Shown here: one piece after another, positions 19,099 through 27,636 of the stretch
Numbering within the stretch: position 1 is the first letter of the stretch
How the letters are laid out: the number at the start of each line of letters is the position of its first letter
DNA from: Igneacidithiobacillus copahuensis
GTDB taxonomy: Bacteria > Pseudomonadota > Gammaproteobacteria > Acidithiobacillales > Acidithiobacillaceae
Assembly: GCF_018854015.1 (NCBI RefSeq)
Contig: NZ_JAAXYO010000180.1
Span: 75,911-139,910, forward strand
Direction of reading: 5' to 3'
DNA: 64,000 bases
The notes under the pieces: model-generated
Database searches by the model: none
What the model was told of the DNA's origin: nothing
Seen by the model: only the letters and a program-made list of their open reading frames with translations
Made by a program: the position numbers and the translations under genes

Positions 19099-19909
19099 AG
19101 CTCTCTTTAGTGCCACTCGAGTGGGGGTGGGTCAAGTGTTTTCCGGTGCCGGTAAGATCCTGCGCACCCACTTCTGGGGGCTCTCTCTCAATCTCCTGCT
19201 CCTCGGCCTGATTGCACTGTTCGGTTTTGTACTCCTCGGCATTGCTGCGCAGCAGGCCGCCGCCCTGCGCATCCTTTGGACAATCCTCGAGAGCCTGTGG
19301 ACGAATGTGCTGCTGATCGGCTTTTTTCGTGCCATCGCCCTGGCCAGTGCCGGCCGCCCCTATGAAGCGCTGGCACCCTTCTGGAGTCTACGCGAGCGCG
19401 ATGCCTGGCTTCTTGCCCTGCCACCTGCCATCATCAACGTGCTGTTGTTACAGTCTTCGGGCTATCTTGCGCTGCAGGGACACAACGATCCGGCAATGGC
19501 CCTCACCATCCTGCAACGCCCGGCATTCTGGGTCACGCTGGTGGTTTCCTTTCTCGTTGGCACGTTCTTTCAGTATACCTATGCGCTCTACGCAGCCTAC
19601 GGTCTGGGTACGCGTGATGCCTTACGCAGCGCGAGCCGCTTGCTTGGGGATCGTCTCGGCTGGCTGTTTTTTCCGCTACTGGTGGGACTGGTGTTGGCGG
19701 CTATCGCCCTATTCCTTGCCATGATTTTCTCGGCCCTAGCGGGGCTGCTCATCGGCACGAGCATTCTCCACAATCCCGCCCTTGCCGACACCCTCACCCT
19801 GATTTTCCTGCTATTTCTCTTCCCCGCTCTCATCTGGGCCAGCAGTTGCACCCTGCTCGCCGCTGCCAATCTCGTCCGTGGTATCCGTGATACCCAGTTC
19901 GTCCCCTGA
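19091..19909 (+). CDS. Multi-pass inner-membrane protein, function unknown
   Basis: 272 aa with about six hydrophobic segments (roughly residues 28-52, 60-80, 110-130, 150-175, 195-225, 235-262). No catalytic motif is recognised; the composition resembles small uncharacterised proteobacterial membrane proteins often beside housekeeping genes. The start overlaps apaH by 8 bp and has GGAG at 10 bp. The end overlaps recQ by 32 bp if the GTG start of recQ is right. Confidence 0.75.
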   Translation: MPEALFSATRVGVGQVFSGAGKILRTHFWGLSLNLLLLGLIALFGFVLLGIAAQQAAALRILWTILESLWTNVLLIGFFRAIALASAGRPYEALAPFWSLRERDAWLLALPPAIINVLLLQSSGYLALQGHNDPAMALTILQRPAFWVTLVVSFLVGTFFQYTYALYAAYGLGTRDALRSASRLLGDRLGWLFFPLLVGLVLAAIALFLAMIFSALAGLLIGTSILHNPALADTLTLIFLLFLFPALIWASSCTLLAAANLVRGIRDTQFVP

Positions 19910-21482
19910 TCTCGCCCTGGCGCAAGCGCAGAAAATCCTGCGCGAGGCCTTTGGTCACCGGGAGTTCCGTCCCCCACAGGACGCCATCGTAACGCGCCTG
20001 ATTGGCGGCGGTGATGCCCTGGTATTGATGCCCACCGGAGGCGGCAAATCGCTTTGCTACCAAATACCGGCGCTGGCGCGACCAGGGACCGCCATCGTCA
20101 TCTCGCCCCTCATTGCCCTGATGGATGATCAGGTCCAGGCCCTGCAACGGCGGGGCATTGCGGCAGCCGCCTTACACTCGGCAGCAAACGCTCCGGACGC
20201 CATAGAACACCGACTCCGCGCCGGGGCACTGCGCATCCTCTACTGTGCCCCGGAGCGACTGCTGCAGGAACGCATGCTGCGGCTCCTCCGCGAACTATCC
20301 ATCAGCCTCTTCGCCATCGATGAGGCGCATTGCGTGGCCCAGTGGGGCCACCATTTCCGCCCAGAATATCGCCAATTGGGGCGCCTGCGTGCCTTGTTTC
20401 CCGGCGTACCTCGCATTGCCCTGACGGCCAGCGCCGACCTCGCCAGCCGTGCCGAAATTCAACAATCCCTTGCTCTCGGCAACGCCCAGGTATTCGTGCA
20501 ATCCTTCGACCGGCCCAATATCCGCTACCGCATCGAGCAGGGTAGCGGCGCGCGCGAAGCCCTCGCTGAGTTTCTGCGGCGGCAGCGCGGTGCTGGCATC
20601 GTGTATTGCCTGTCCCGCCGTAAGGTCGAGGAAACGGCAAGCTGGTTACAAAGCGTGGGCTATCGCGCGCAGCCCTACCACGCCGGCTTGCCCGCCGACC
20701 AGCGCAGTGCCCATCAAATCGACTTCCTTAGCGGCAAGATCCAGATCATGGTCGCCACCATTGCCTTCGGCATGGGTATTGATAAGGCCGATGTGCGCTT
20801 CGTCGCCCATCTCAATCTGCCGAAGAGCATCGAGGCCTACTATCAGGAGACCGGGCGCGCTGGCCGCGATGGCAAGCCGGCAGAAGCCTGGATGCACTAT
20901 AGCCTGCAGGATCTGCTGCTGCTGCGGCAGATGATTCAGCAATCGGGGGCAAGCAGCGAACAGCGATGTGCCGAGGAAGAGCGACTGCAAGCCATGCTGG
21001 ATCTGACCGAGGAGGTCGGTTGCCGGCGCCAGAAACTACTCGGCTATTTTGGCGAGAAGCTCGACCAACCCTGCGGCAATTGTGACAACTGCCTGCACGC
21101 GCCGCCCCTCTGGGATGCCAGCGAGGCAGCGCAGATGGCCCTCTCGGCGGCGTACCGCAGTGGCCAGCGCTGCGGCGTGCAACATCTCATCGATATTCTC
21201 ATTGGCCGCGACACGCCGCGGGTCCGTCAGGCCCAGCATCATCGCTTGCAGGTCTTTGGCATTGGGCGACGTTTGCCGCCGCGCGACTGGCAACAAGTCT
21301 TCCGCCATCTGCTGGCGCGCGGCCACCTGCAGCCGCATCCGGAGGGCAGCGGACTCATTCTGCATGCCAGCAGTCGCCCCATTCTGCGCAAGGAACAGCG
21401 CATCTGGCTACGTTCGGGAACCGCAAACACTTGCTCCCCAGAGCCGGGCAGGCGATCATGGCGCGAAAGGAGATCACGATGA
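19878..21482 (+). CDS. recQ: ATP-dependent DNA helicase RecQ, without HRDC domain
   Basis: 534 aa. Helicase motif I MPTGGGKS, DEAH box IDEAHCVAQWG, motif VI region QETGRAGRDG, zinc-binding cysteines in CRRQKLLGYFGE and PCGNCDNCL, then an RQC winged helix (about 400-510). The C-terminal HRDC domain of longer RecQ proteins is absent, as the protein ends about 20 residues after the RQC region. Role: replication-fork and recombination repair. The GTG at 19878 has no clear ribosome site and lies inside the upstream gene; a GTG three codons on is an alternative. Stop overlaps cyaY as ATGA. Confidence 0.92.
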   Translation: MVSVIPSSSPDLALAQAQKILREAFGHREFRPPQDAIVTRLIGGGDALVLMPTGGGKSLCYQIPALARPGTAIVISPLIALMDDQVQALQRRGIAAAALHSAANAPDAIEHRLRAGALRILYCAPERLLQERMLRLLRELSISLFAIDEAHCVAQWGHHFRPEYRQLGRLRALFPGVPRIALTASADLASRAEIQQSLALGNAQVFVQSFDRPNIRYRIEQGSGAREALAEFLRRQRGAGIVYCLSRRKVEETASWLQSVGYRAQPYHAGLPADQRSAHQIDFLSGKIQIMVATIAFGMGIDKADVRFVAHLNLPKSIEAYYQETGRAGRDGKPAEAWMHYSLQDLLLLRQMIQQSGASSEQRCAEEERLQAMLDLTEEVGCRRQKLLGYFGEKLDQPCGNCDNCLHAPPLWDASEAAQMALSAAYRSGQRCGVQHLIDILIGRDTPRVRQAQHHRLQVFGIGRRLPPRDWQQVFRHLLARGHLQPHPEGSGLILHASSRPILRKEQRIWLRSGTANTCSPEPGRRSWRERRSR

Positions 21483-21796
21483 CCCAGAGTTTTGCTGCAG
21501 CCGTAGAGGAATGTTTACAAGGGCTTCTCGAGCAAATCGAGGCGCAGGCCCCGGAAGTCGAGGCCGATCTCATCGATAGCGTGCTCTCCCTGCGGCTGCC
21601 CGATGACAGCGAAATCATCCTTAATCGGCAAGAAGCCGTCGAACAGATCTGGCTGGCCTGCAGTGACGGCCCGGCGCGCTTCGACCGGAACGCTGCCGGC
21701 AGCTGGGTGGATTCCCGCTCGGGGCAGACCCTCCCCGCCTATCTCGGCAGGATTCTCCAGCAACGGCTGGGTCAGCCCGTGGCGCTGGAGTCCTAG
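21479..21796 (+). CDS. cyaY: CyaY, frataxin-like iron protein
   Basis: 105 aa. The acidic first helix (ECLQGLLEQIEAQAPEVEADLID), the strand IILNRQEAVEQIWLA and the C-terminal WVDSRSGQTL pattern are those of CyaY. It binds iron and modulates Fe-S cluster assembly by IscS. ATG at 21479 with AAAGGAG at 8 bp; 4-bp overlap with recQ. Confidence 0.88.
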   Translation: MTQSFAAAVEECLQGLLEQIEAQAPEVEADLIDSVLSLRLPDDSEIILNRQEAVEQIWLACSDGPARFDRNAAGSWVDSRSGQTLPAYLGRILQQRLGQPVALES

Positions 21797-21799
21797 CCA

Positions 21800-22258
21800 A
21801 TGGCCTACTGGTTGATGAAAACCGAGCCGGAAGCCTTTTCTCTGGATGATTTGGCCGCGCGCGGCAAAGAACCTTGGGACGGCATTCGCAATTATCAGGC
21901 ACGCAACTTTCTCCGCTCCATGCAGTTTGGCGATGGCATTTTCCTGTATCACTCCCGGGTTCCGGTGCCGGGAATCGTGGGCCTAGCAGAAGTGCGCAGC
22001 AGTGCCCATCCCGACCCTACCCAATTTGACCCACGCAGCAAATATTTCGACCCAAACTCCCGCCCCGAGCAGCCACGCTGGGATCTGGTGGATGTTGGCT
22101 TTCGTGCCCGCTTTGCCAAGGTAATCTCCCTGGAAGAACTGCGCCAGTGGCCGGTATTTGCCGACAGCCCCCTGGTACGAAAAGGCAACCGACTGTCCAT
22201 TCTGCCCATCAGCGAAACGCAATGGGCTGCCGTTCTGGAGCACGCCGAACTTGTCTGA
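21800..22258 (+). CDS. EVE-domain protein
   Basis: 152 aa, all one EVE domain (PUA-like fold): WLMKTEPEAFSLDDL at the start, WDGIRNYQARNFLR, and the FLYHS and GIVGLAEV strands. Members are thought to bind modified bases in DNA or RNA. ATG follows GGAG at 9 bp and sits 3 bp after the cyaY stop. The end overlaps the next start by 8 bp. Confidence 0.9.
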   Translation: MAYWLMKTEPEAFSLDDLAARGKEPWDGIRNYQARNFLRSMQFGDGIFLYHSRVPVPGIVGLAEVRSSAHPDPTQFDPRSKYFDPNSRPEQPRWDLVDVGFRARFAKVISLEELRQWPVFADSPLVRKGNRLSILPISETQWAAVLEHAELV

Positions 22259-22925
22259 ACCCGTACTGTATTTTCATTGGTCCGACCCTCAGGCACTCCG
22301 CCTGCGCCTATTGCTTGGCGCCAAGGATTGCAGCTACCAGGCAGAAGCCCGCCCCCTGCAAGATCTGGCAATCGCCTTCGATCTCGGTTTTGCACGATTA
22401 CCCGTCCTGCAAATTGGCGAGCGGTGCTGGACTGGGGAGCTCAGCGAACTCCCCGCTCTCGATGCTGCCCTCGCGGGCGAGTCCCTGTATACGGGTATAC
22501 TCCAAGCGGCGGAGTGGCAGGCTTTTTGTCAGTGGCGTCAGGACCTCGATGCGCTGCTGCAGCGCTTGTTGGTCCCTGTACAACCAGCCTTTGCCGAGAT
22601 CTCGGATGATCCCGAAGACTTGGAGTATTTTCGCCAGGAAAGCGAACGTCGTTTTGCCCAAAGCCTGGAAGCCCTGGCGAATGACCGCTATGGCGGCTAC
22701 CAGCAACTTGCGCAGCGGGGACGCCTTCCGGCGTTAGCCAAACTGCTTGCCAAACAACGTTTTTATGTGGGCCGCCTATCCCTGATCGACCTGGTTCTCT
22801 GCGCCGATTTGCAGTTGCTTCGCCTGCTCGACGGCGTCACCTTACCTTTGGATTTACAGTATTATTTTCAGCGCGTTGCGGAAAGCTGTCGAGTTTCGCT
22901 CAACAGCGGCATGCGCCCAACCTGA
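22251..22925 (+). CDS. Glutathione S-transferase-like protein
   Basis: 224 aa. The N-terminal 75 residues look like a thioredoxin-fold GST domain (LYFHWSDPQALRLRLLL, ARLPVLQIGERCW with the cis-Pro before the third strand), followed by an all-helical region that fits a GST C-terminal domain. TTG start with GGAG at 10 bp is chosen because it starts the fold exactly; upstream open frame lies inside the EVE gene. Substrate unknown; assignment rests on fold resemblance. Confidence 0.65.
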   Translation: MSEPVLYFHWSDPQALRLRLLLGAKDCSYQAEARPLQDLAIAFDLGFARLPVLQIGERCWTGELSELPALDAALAGESLYTGILQAAEWQAFCQWRQDLDALLQRLLVPVQPAFAEISDDPEDLEYFRQESERRFAQSLEALANDRYGGYQQLAQRGRLPALAKLLAKQRFYVGRLSLIDLVLCADLQLLRLLDGVTLPLDLQYYFQRVAESCRVSLNSGMRPT

Positions 22926-22938
22926 CAGGAGTATACCG

Positions 22939-23277
22939 ATGACCTATGCCGAACTGATGGAATTCCTCGACAGCCATGTGAGTTTTTCTCTCCTGCACAG
23001 CCAGGATGTGGACAGCGCTTTGTCGGCCGCTGAAGCCGGCACGCTGGAAGACCCGCTGGCGAGCGAGGTCCTGACAGGTATCTACCGCGCCAACGCCTGC
23101 AGTGCTCCGGACAGTGAGGTAACCCGCGCAGACAGCTTTTCCGGCCTAGCTGCCTTGCGTCTGCGCAGCCAGGCCGATGACGCGGATGCGCAGCTTTTTC
23201 GTCAGGTATTGCAGTTGTCGCAAACCCTGGATCGGGCTTTCGACGAAGAAACGCTGCGCCAGAAAAAAGGTGCGTGA
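22939..23277 (+). CDS. Hypothetical 112-aa protein
   Basis: Small acidic, Ala/Leu/Ser-rich, probably all-helical protein, not recognised. ATG at 22939 has AGGAG at 8 bp and lies 13 bp after the GST-like stop, so it belongs to the same transcript. It ends 19 bp before the convergent dynamin-like gene. No membrane segment or metal motif. Confidence 0.7.
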   Translation: MTYAELMEFLDSHVSFSLLHSQDVDSALSAAEAGTLEDPLASEVLTGIYRANACSAPDSEVTRADSFSGLAALRLRSQADDADAQLFRQVLQLSQTLDRAFDEETLRQKKGA

Positions 23278-23296
23278 ACAACAGTAGCATCCTGCG

Positions 23297-25252
23297 TCAT
23301 GCCGCACCTGCCAGGTCTGGGATGGCTTGAAAATATCGATCCAGTTCGCTCTGTAGCGAGGTCAGTTCATCTATTTCGTAGTGAATCCGGGCCTCGCGCA
23401 GACGTAGATCTTCAATTCTCTGCTGAATACTCGCCGACGATTCAGCGATTGCGGTAAGCGCCGTCAATTTTTCCTGCGCCTGCGAACTGCAACGCTGCAG
23501 ATGCGAATTCATCAGGTCAAAGGTTTCTTCCACCCACTCCAGAAGATCCTTGCGCGTTTCCAGAACAAAGGTACGAACCTGCTTCGCAAGATTGAAAAAG
23601 GCCTTGCGGACTACCATTCCCTGCGGATACGCAGCAATTTCCAGACGCTTGCCAAAGCGTTCGTAGTAATCTGACAGGGCAAGCAGTTCGGCCCTTCTCG
23701 GCAACAGAATATAAGGCAAGGTATCCAGTTTTGGTAGCGCGTAAATCTGCTCCAACGAACGATACGCATTCGTCATTTTCTCCGATAGCCGATTTGCCCG
23801 CGCCAAGGCCTCATCAAATCCGGCAATCGTATCCGCAAAGAACTTTCCAAAACTTTCGTAAATACCATACGTTGTCCACACCGCAAGCATATCGTGCTTG
23901 GCACGCTCGACAATTTCTTCCAGTCCATCCAGGGATAGTGACTCCAACAGTTTTTCCCTTTCCTGCGTATTCACATCGCGCTGCATCCGCAAAAATTGGT
24001 CTCGATCGACCGCTAGGTTGTCAATGATCTTTTTTTGCCTGTCAATCAGGGCAAGTACCTGTTCTCCCGCCTGCGCTTCCAACCGTCGCATGCTCTCCAT
24101 GTCTGCCGCAACGGCTTGCAGCTGTTCCTCCAAAACGTAACGCTGATCAATGATCACGCGCTGCAGAATACCTTTGGTCGAGTTAGCGATCTCCTTGCGC
24201 TTCTCCGGGATAAGGATATTGGCAATGGCATTCTCCAGATCATCGATGCCGCTGGCCCGGACCCGCTCCTCTTGACTGCGCAAGCGTCCCAGCAGTGCCT
24301 CACGAGCAGAAATGGACACCACCTGTTCCCCATGGAGCTGTAGGCGCTGCGCCGCGGCATCACACTGCTCCCGAACCTTTTCCGCAAACGACGTATTTGG
24401 CTCTATCTCATCGACGAGGAGGTCACACTTATTGATCACCACCAGTTGTCGCCGGCGACTGTGAATGGACAGCGATTGTTCCCAGATTTGCAGGTCGCTT
24501 TGCGTCACTCCGGTATCCGCGCCCAAAACAAAAATCGATGCATCTGCGCCACGAGTTGCATCGAGGCCCATATCCGCCTCGCTGCCCAGCGAATTCAATC
24601 CGGGCGTATCAATGACAATCAAGCCCGCAGCCAATACGGGATGCGGCACACGCAACAGCGCATAGCGCCAGCGGGAAATTTTCACTCTGCCTTCGCCACA
24701 AGAAGGACAATGGGTAAGTTGTGGCCGCGCACTATCCAGTGGCGGGCAAAGTCCGAAGCGCCGCGCCTCCGCGAGAGGGACGCACTGCGTTTCCTGAATC
24801 TGGTGCAGCACTGCTTGCGTTTTTTCCATATCGGCAAGCGCCAGAGGCATGCGCCGCCATTGCTCTGGCACTTTCTTGAGATCTTGAATATTGTGATGCA
24901 TGCTGCTTGCCTGCATCGGTAGGAAATCAATGCTGGCATCGCTTGCCGCACAGATTTCCACTGGACACATGGTGGTTTGCCCCACCCCAGAGGGGAGAAA
25001 GCGATATTGTTGGTCATAAAAAAACAAGGCATTGATCAGCTCGGATTTTCCCCGTGCAAACTCCCCGTAAAAAGAAAGAATAATCCGTTCTTCGCGAATT
25101 TCTCGCGCCAGCATTTCCAAGCGCAGCATGGTTCCGCTGGGAAGCAAATCAAGACGATGCGAAAAAGCAGATACCTGTTCGACCAACGCCGCCAACTCAC
25201 CGCGCCAACCGGCAAACTCCTGCAAAGCACTGACGAGCGCTGACTCATTCAC
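23297..25252 (-). CDS. Dynamin-like GTPase with Cys-rich insertion
   Basis: 651 aa. G1 loop GEFARGKS at 63-70, a G2-type Thr in QTTMCPVEI near 92-94, G3 DTPG at 215-218 and G4 NKCD at 274-277. Between G2 and G3 there is a long insertion ending in HCPSCGEG (182, 185), with further Cys at 157 and 169, a possible zinc site. Residues about 370-640 are long helices with coiled-coil character, as in bacterial dynamin-like proteins that act on membranes. GTG start with AGGAG at 7 bp. Cytoplasmic or peripheral membrane. The gene stands alone, downstream of lptG on the same strand. Confidence 0.85.
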   Translation of the reverse strand: MNESALVSALQEFAGWRGELAALVEQVSAFSHRLDLLPSGTMLRLEMLAREIREERIILSFYGEFARGKSELINALFFYDQQYRFLPSGVGQTTMCPVEICAASDASIDFLPMQASSMHHNIQDLKKVPEQWRRMPLALADMEKTQAVLHQIQETQCVPLAEARRFGLCPPLDSARPQLTHCPSCGEGRVKISRWRYALLRVPHPVLAAGLIVIDTPGLNSLGSEADMGLDATRGADASIFVLGADTGVTQSDLQIWEQSLSIHSRRRQLVVINKCDLLVDEIEPNTSFAEKVREQCDAAAQRLQLHGEQVVSISAREALLGRLRSQEERVRASGIDDLENAIANILIPEKRKEIANSTKGILQRVIIDQRYVLEEQLQAVAADMESMRRLEAQAGEQVLALIDRQKKIIDNLAVDRDQFLRMQRDVNTQEREKLLESLSLDGLEEIVERAKHDMLAVWTTYGIYESFGKFFADTIAGFDEALARANRLSEKMTNAYRSLEQIYALPKLDTLPYILLPRRAELLALSDYYERFGKRLEIAAYPQGMVVRKAFFNLAKQVRTFVLETRKDLLEWVEETFDLMNSHLQRCSSQAQEKLTALTAIAESSASIQQRIEDLRLREARIHYEIDELTSLQSELDRYFQAIPDLAGAA

Positions 25253-25340
25253 AGTACTGCTCCTAGATCAGGAATACTGTAGGGTAGTTTGCTGCAACAA
25301 TAATGGCCAGAGCAAGCATGATACCCGTCGCCGCTTTCGT

Positions 25341-26411
25341 TCAGCCGTGACGTCTGAACAGAAACCAGGCCAGCGCCGCATAGAGCGCCATCGGTGAGAG
25401 TGTGGCAAGCGACGGCGGAATGCCGCCGGCAACGCTGATGAATCCCGACATCTGGGTCAGGAAATGAAATGAGATTCCCAGCGCCAGGCCCGCGGCAATC
25501 CAATAATACGCCCCTCCCGCCCGCGGATTGCGCACGACCATGGGCACCACCAGCAGAATCATGATCAGCCCCACCCAGGGGTAGGTGATTCGTTGCCAGA
25601 AGGCCAGGGCAAAGCGGTTCATAGCCAGTACACCACCCTGCAGATCGCGGTCGTTGCGCCACAGCGTCTGCAGGGTCATGGTGCGGGTGCGGTGGGCAAA
25701 ACTGCGCAGGGTTTCCGGCTGCAACTGCACGGACCAATCCCGACGTGCCGCGCTAAGAACCTGCACAGACCGCTCTTCCAAGCGGTATTCCCGCACGCCC
25801 TGCAAGGTCCAGTGTCCATTCTGGTAGCTGGCAGCCTCGGCATCCACTTGTTTGTCGATACCCACCATGCCACTTTGCGGATAATAGATGCGAATCTGTC
25901 GCAGCTGCGTCCCGTTACCACCGACCAGCTGGATGCGGATGAGCGTCCGCCCCTGGCGCAGCCACAGACCACCATCTCCAAGCGCCTGAAAATTATGAGT
26001 TCCGGCATTGGCCCAAAGCAGCTCAGAAGACAGAGCGCTGTACGGCACGATCCACTGACCCAGGGCAAACATCAATATGGTTCCCAGCAGACCCACAACC
26101 AGTAGCGGCCGCTGCAAACGTGCGAGAGACCATCCGGCCATGCGTAAGGCCGTGATCTCGGAATGGCTGTTCAGCATACTGATCCAGATCAGCGCGCCGA
26201 TGAGCAGGGCTAGTGGAATGACTGTGTACGCCGTCTCTGGCATCTGTAGGGCCACGTAGCGGAACAACAGGCCGGTACTCCAATGTCCATGTCCCGGCCC
26301 GGAGGCCTTGGCGATCAGTTGTGCGACAAAGACCATGGCAAGCAATATGATCAGGACCAGACCGCTGTAGAACAACATACCGCGGAACAACAGCGCATCG
26401 GCGCGCTTCAT
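25341..26411 (-). CDS. lptG: LPS export ABC permease LptG
   Basis: 356 aa, YjgP/YjgQ family: MLNSHSEITALRMAG after the second helix is the family signature (coupling helix), with three N-terminal and three C-terminal membrane segments around a periplasmic jelly-roll. With LptF and LptB it extracts lipopolysaccharide from the inner membrane. ATG at 26411 overlaps the lptF stop as ATGA; the much longer open frame upstream runs through lptF. Confidence 0.92.
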   Translation of the reverse strand: MKRADALLFRGMLFYSGLVLIILLAMVFVAQLIAKASGPGHGHWSTGLLFRYVALQMPETAYTVIPLALLIGALIWISMLNSHSEITALRMAGWSLARLQRPLLVVGLLGTILMFALGQWIVPYSALSSELLWANAGTHNFQALGDGGLWLRQGRTLIRIQLVGGNGTQLRQIRIYYPQSGMVGIDKQVDAEAASYQNGHWTLQGVREYRLEERSVQVLSAARRDWSVQLQPETLRSFAHRTRTMTLQTLWRNDRDLQGGVLAMNRFALAFWQRITYPWVGLIMILLVVPMVVRNPRAGGAYYWIAAGLALGISFHFLTQMSGFISVAGGIPPSLATLSPMALYAALAWFLFRRHG

Positions 26412-27550
26412 GATGCTACCCCACGCATCCAGGCCGGCAGTAAGGGTAAGTCGGCCTGCCGCCGGTAAAACAGATAGGTGGCAAGTCCAGCCAGCAGAAT
26501 CCAGGTCCAGAACAGACCCGGGAAGGGAGGAATCTTTCCCTGGATCAAATTTTCCTTCAAGGCCACCAGGAGATTGTTCGCGCCAAGCAGGAGCAGGATC
26601 CCCAGCAAGACCCCCCCCGCCCGGCCAGGGTGGCGCGGCTCGGCATAGGCAAGAGGAACGGCCAGCAGCACCACGATGGGCAGGAACAATGGCCAGAAGA
26701 TCCGCCATTCGAGTTCTGCCAGGGCATGGGCGTGTTGGTCCGGGCGCCCCAGCCGCGCAAACAGATCTGGCAAGGACAAGGCTGTCCAGGAAGTTGCGGA
26801 GCCCTCCGACCGCGGCGCTGCCAAATCGACGCGATATCGGGCAAAGCTCCAGATCTTGTAGCCTGCCTGCCCGGGTTGCCCCAGATATCGCCGGCCATCG
26901 ATCAGCAGCAACGAGACGCCCCCGTGATGGTTGATTTGTATTTCACCAAAGGCGGCGGTCGCATAATCCGGCGCACCAACTTGCGACAGATCGATAAAGA
27001 TTTCCTGGTAGCGGTCCTTGGCCCCGGCTCCCTGGCCGACGTAGATCACTCGACCGTCCGGGAGATGCGCAAAACTACCGGGATGAATCAAAGCCTGCGC
27101 GGCCGCCGCTGCCAGGCGTGCGCTCTCGTCCTGTAAACGCTGCTGCGAAGATGGCGCCCACCATAGGGCAAGGCCCGCCTCCAGTAGTACGAGGAGAAAA
27201 ACGCTTGGCAGCAATCCCCAGAACAATTTCTGCAAGCCGATGCCGGCACCATGGATTGCCATCATCTCGTTGTGACGATAAAGGTTGGAAAAGACCAGAT
27301 AGACAGCAAAGAAGAGCGCCAAAGGGAGAACGGTTACCAGGAGAGTAGGTACACTCAGACCCAGCAACTGCAAAACGACTTGCAGTGGCAACTGACCGGA
27401 GGCCACTTGTTGCAGGATCTGCGTCAACTGCCCAATGGCCAGCAAAGCCAAAACAACGACACAGGCAATCAGAAAATAACTCAGCACCGAGCGCAAAACA
27501 TGCGCTGCGATCCGTTCGCGCGGCCAGAGGGATAGCCTGGATAAGGTCAT
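26408..27550 (-). CDS. lptF: LPS export ABC permease LptF
   Basis: 380 aa, same family as LptG: membrane helices at about 20-45, 60-85 and 105-125, the NEMMAIHGAGIG coupling segment near residue 93, a periplasmic middle domain and C-terminal helices. Partner of LptG in LptB2FG. Divergent from pepA with an 86-bp gap, the common lptFG/pepA arrangement. Confidence 0.92.
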   Translation of the reverse strand: MTLSRLSLWPRERIAAHVLRSVLSYFLIACVVVLALLAIGQLTQILQQVASGQLPLQVVLQLLGLSVPTLLVTVLPLALFFAVYLVFSNLYRHNEMMAIHGAGIGLQKLFWGLLPSVFLLVLLEAGLALWWAPSSQQRLQDESARLAAAAAQALIHPGSFAHLPDGRVIYVGQGAGAKDRYQEIFIDLSQVGAPDYATAAFGEIQINHHGGVSLLLIDGRRYLGQPGQAGYKIWSFARYRVDLAAPRSEGSATSWTALSLPDLFARLGRPDQHAHALAELEWRIFWPLFLPIVVLLAVPLAYAEPRHPGRAGGVLLGILLLLGANNLLVALKENLIQGKIPPFPGLFWTWILLAGLATYLFYRRQADLPLLPAWMRGVAS

Positions 27551-27636
27551 GGTTGCCGCCGTGCCGTTGGCTTGCGGATGTTACCCTGGTGTACCCTATA
27601 GAGATTGATCAATCGTGTACCCGCCGGAGGCAAACC

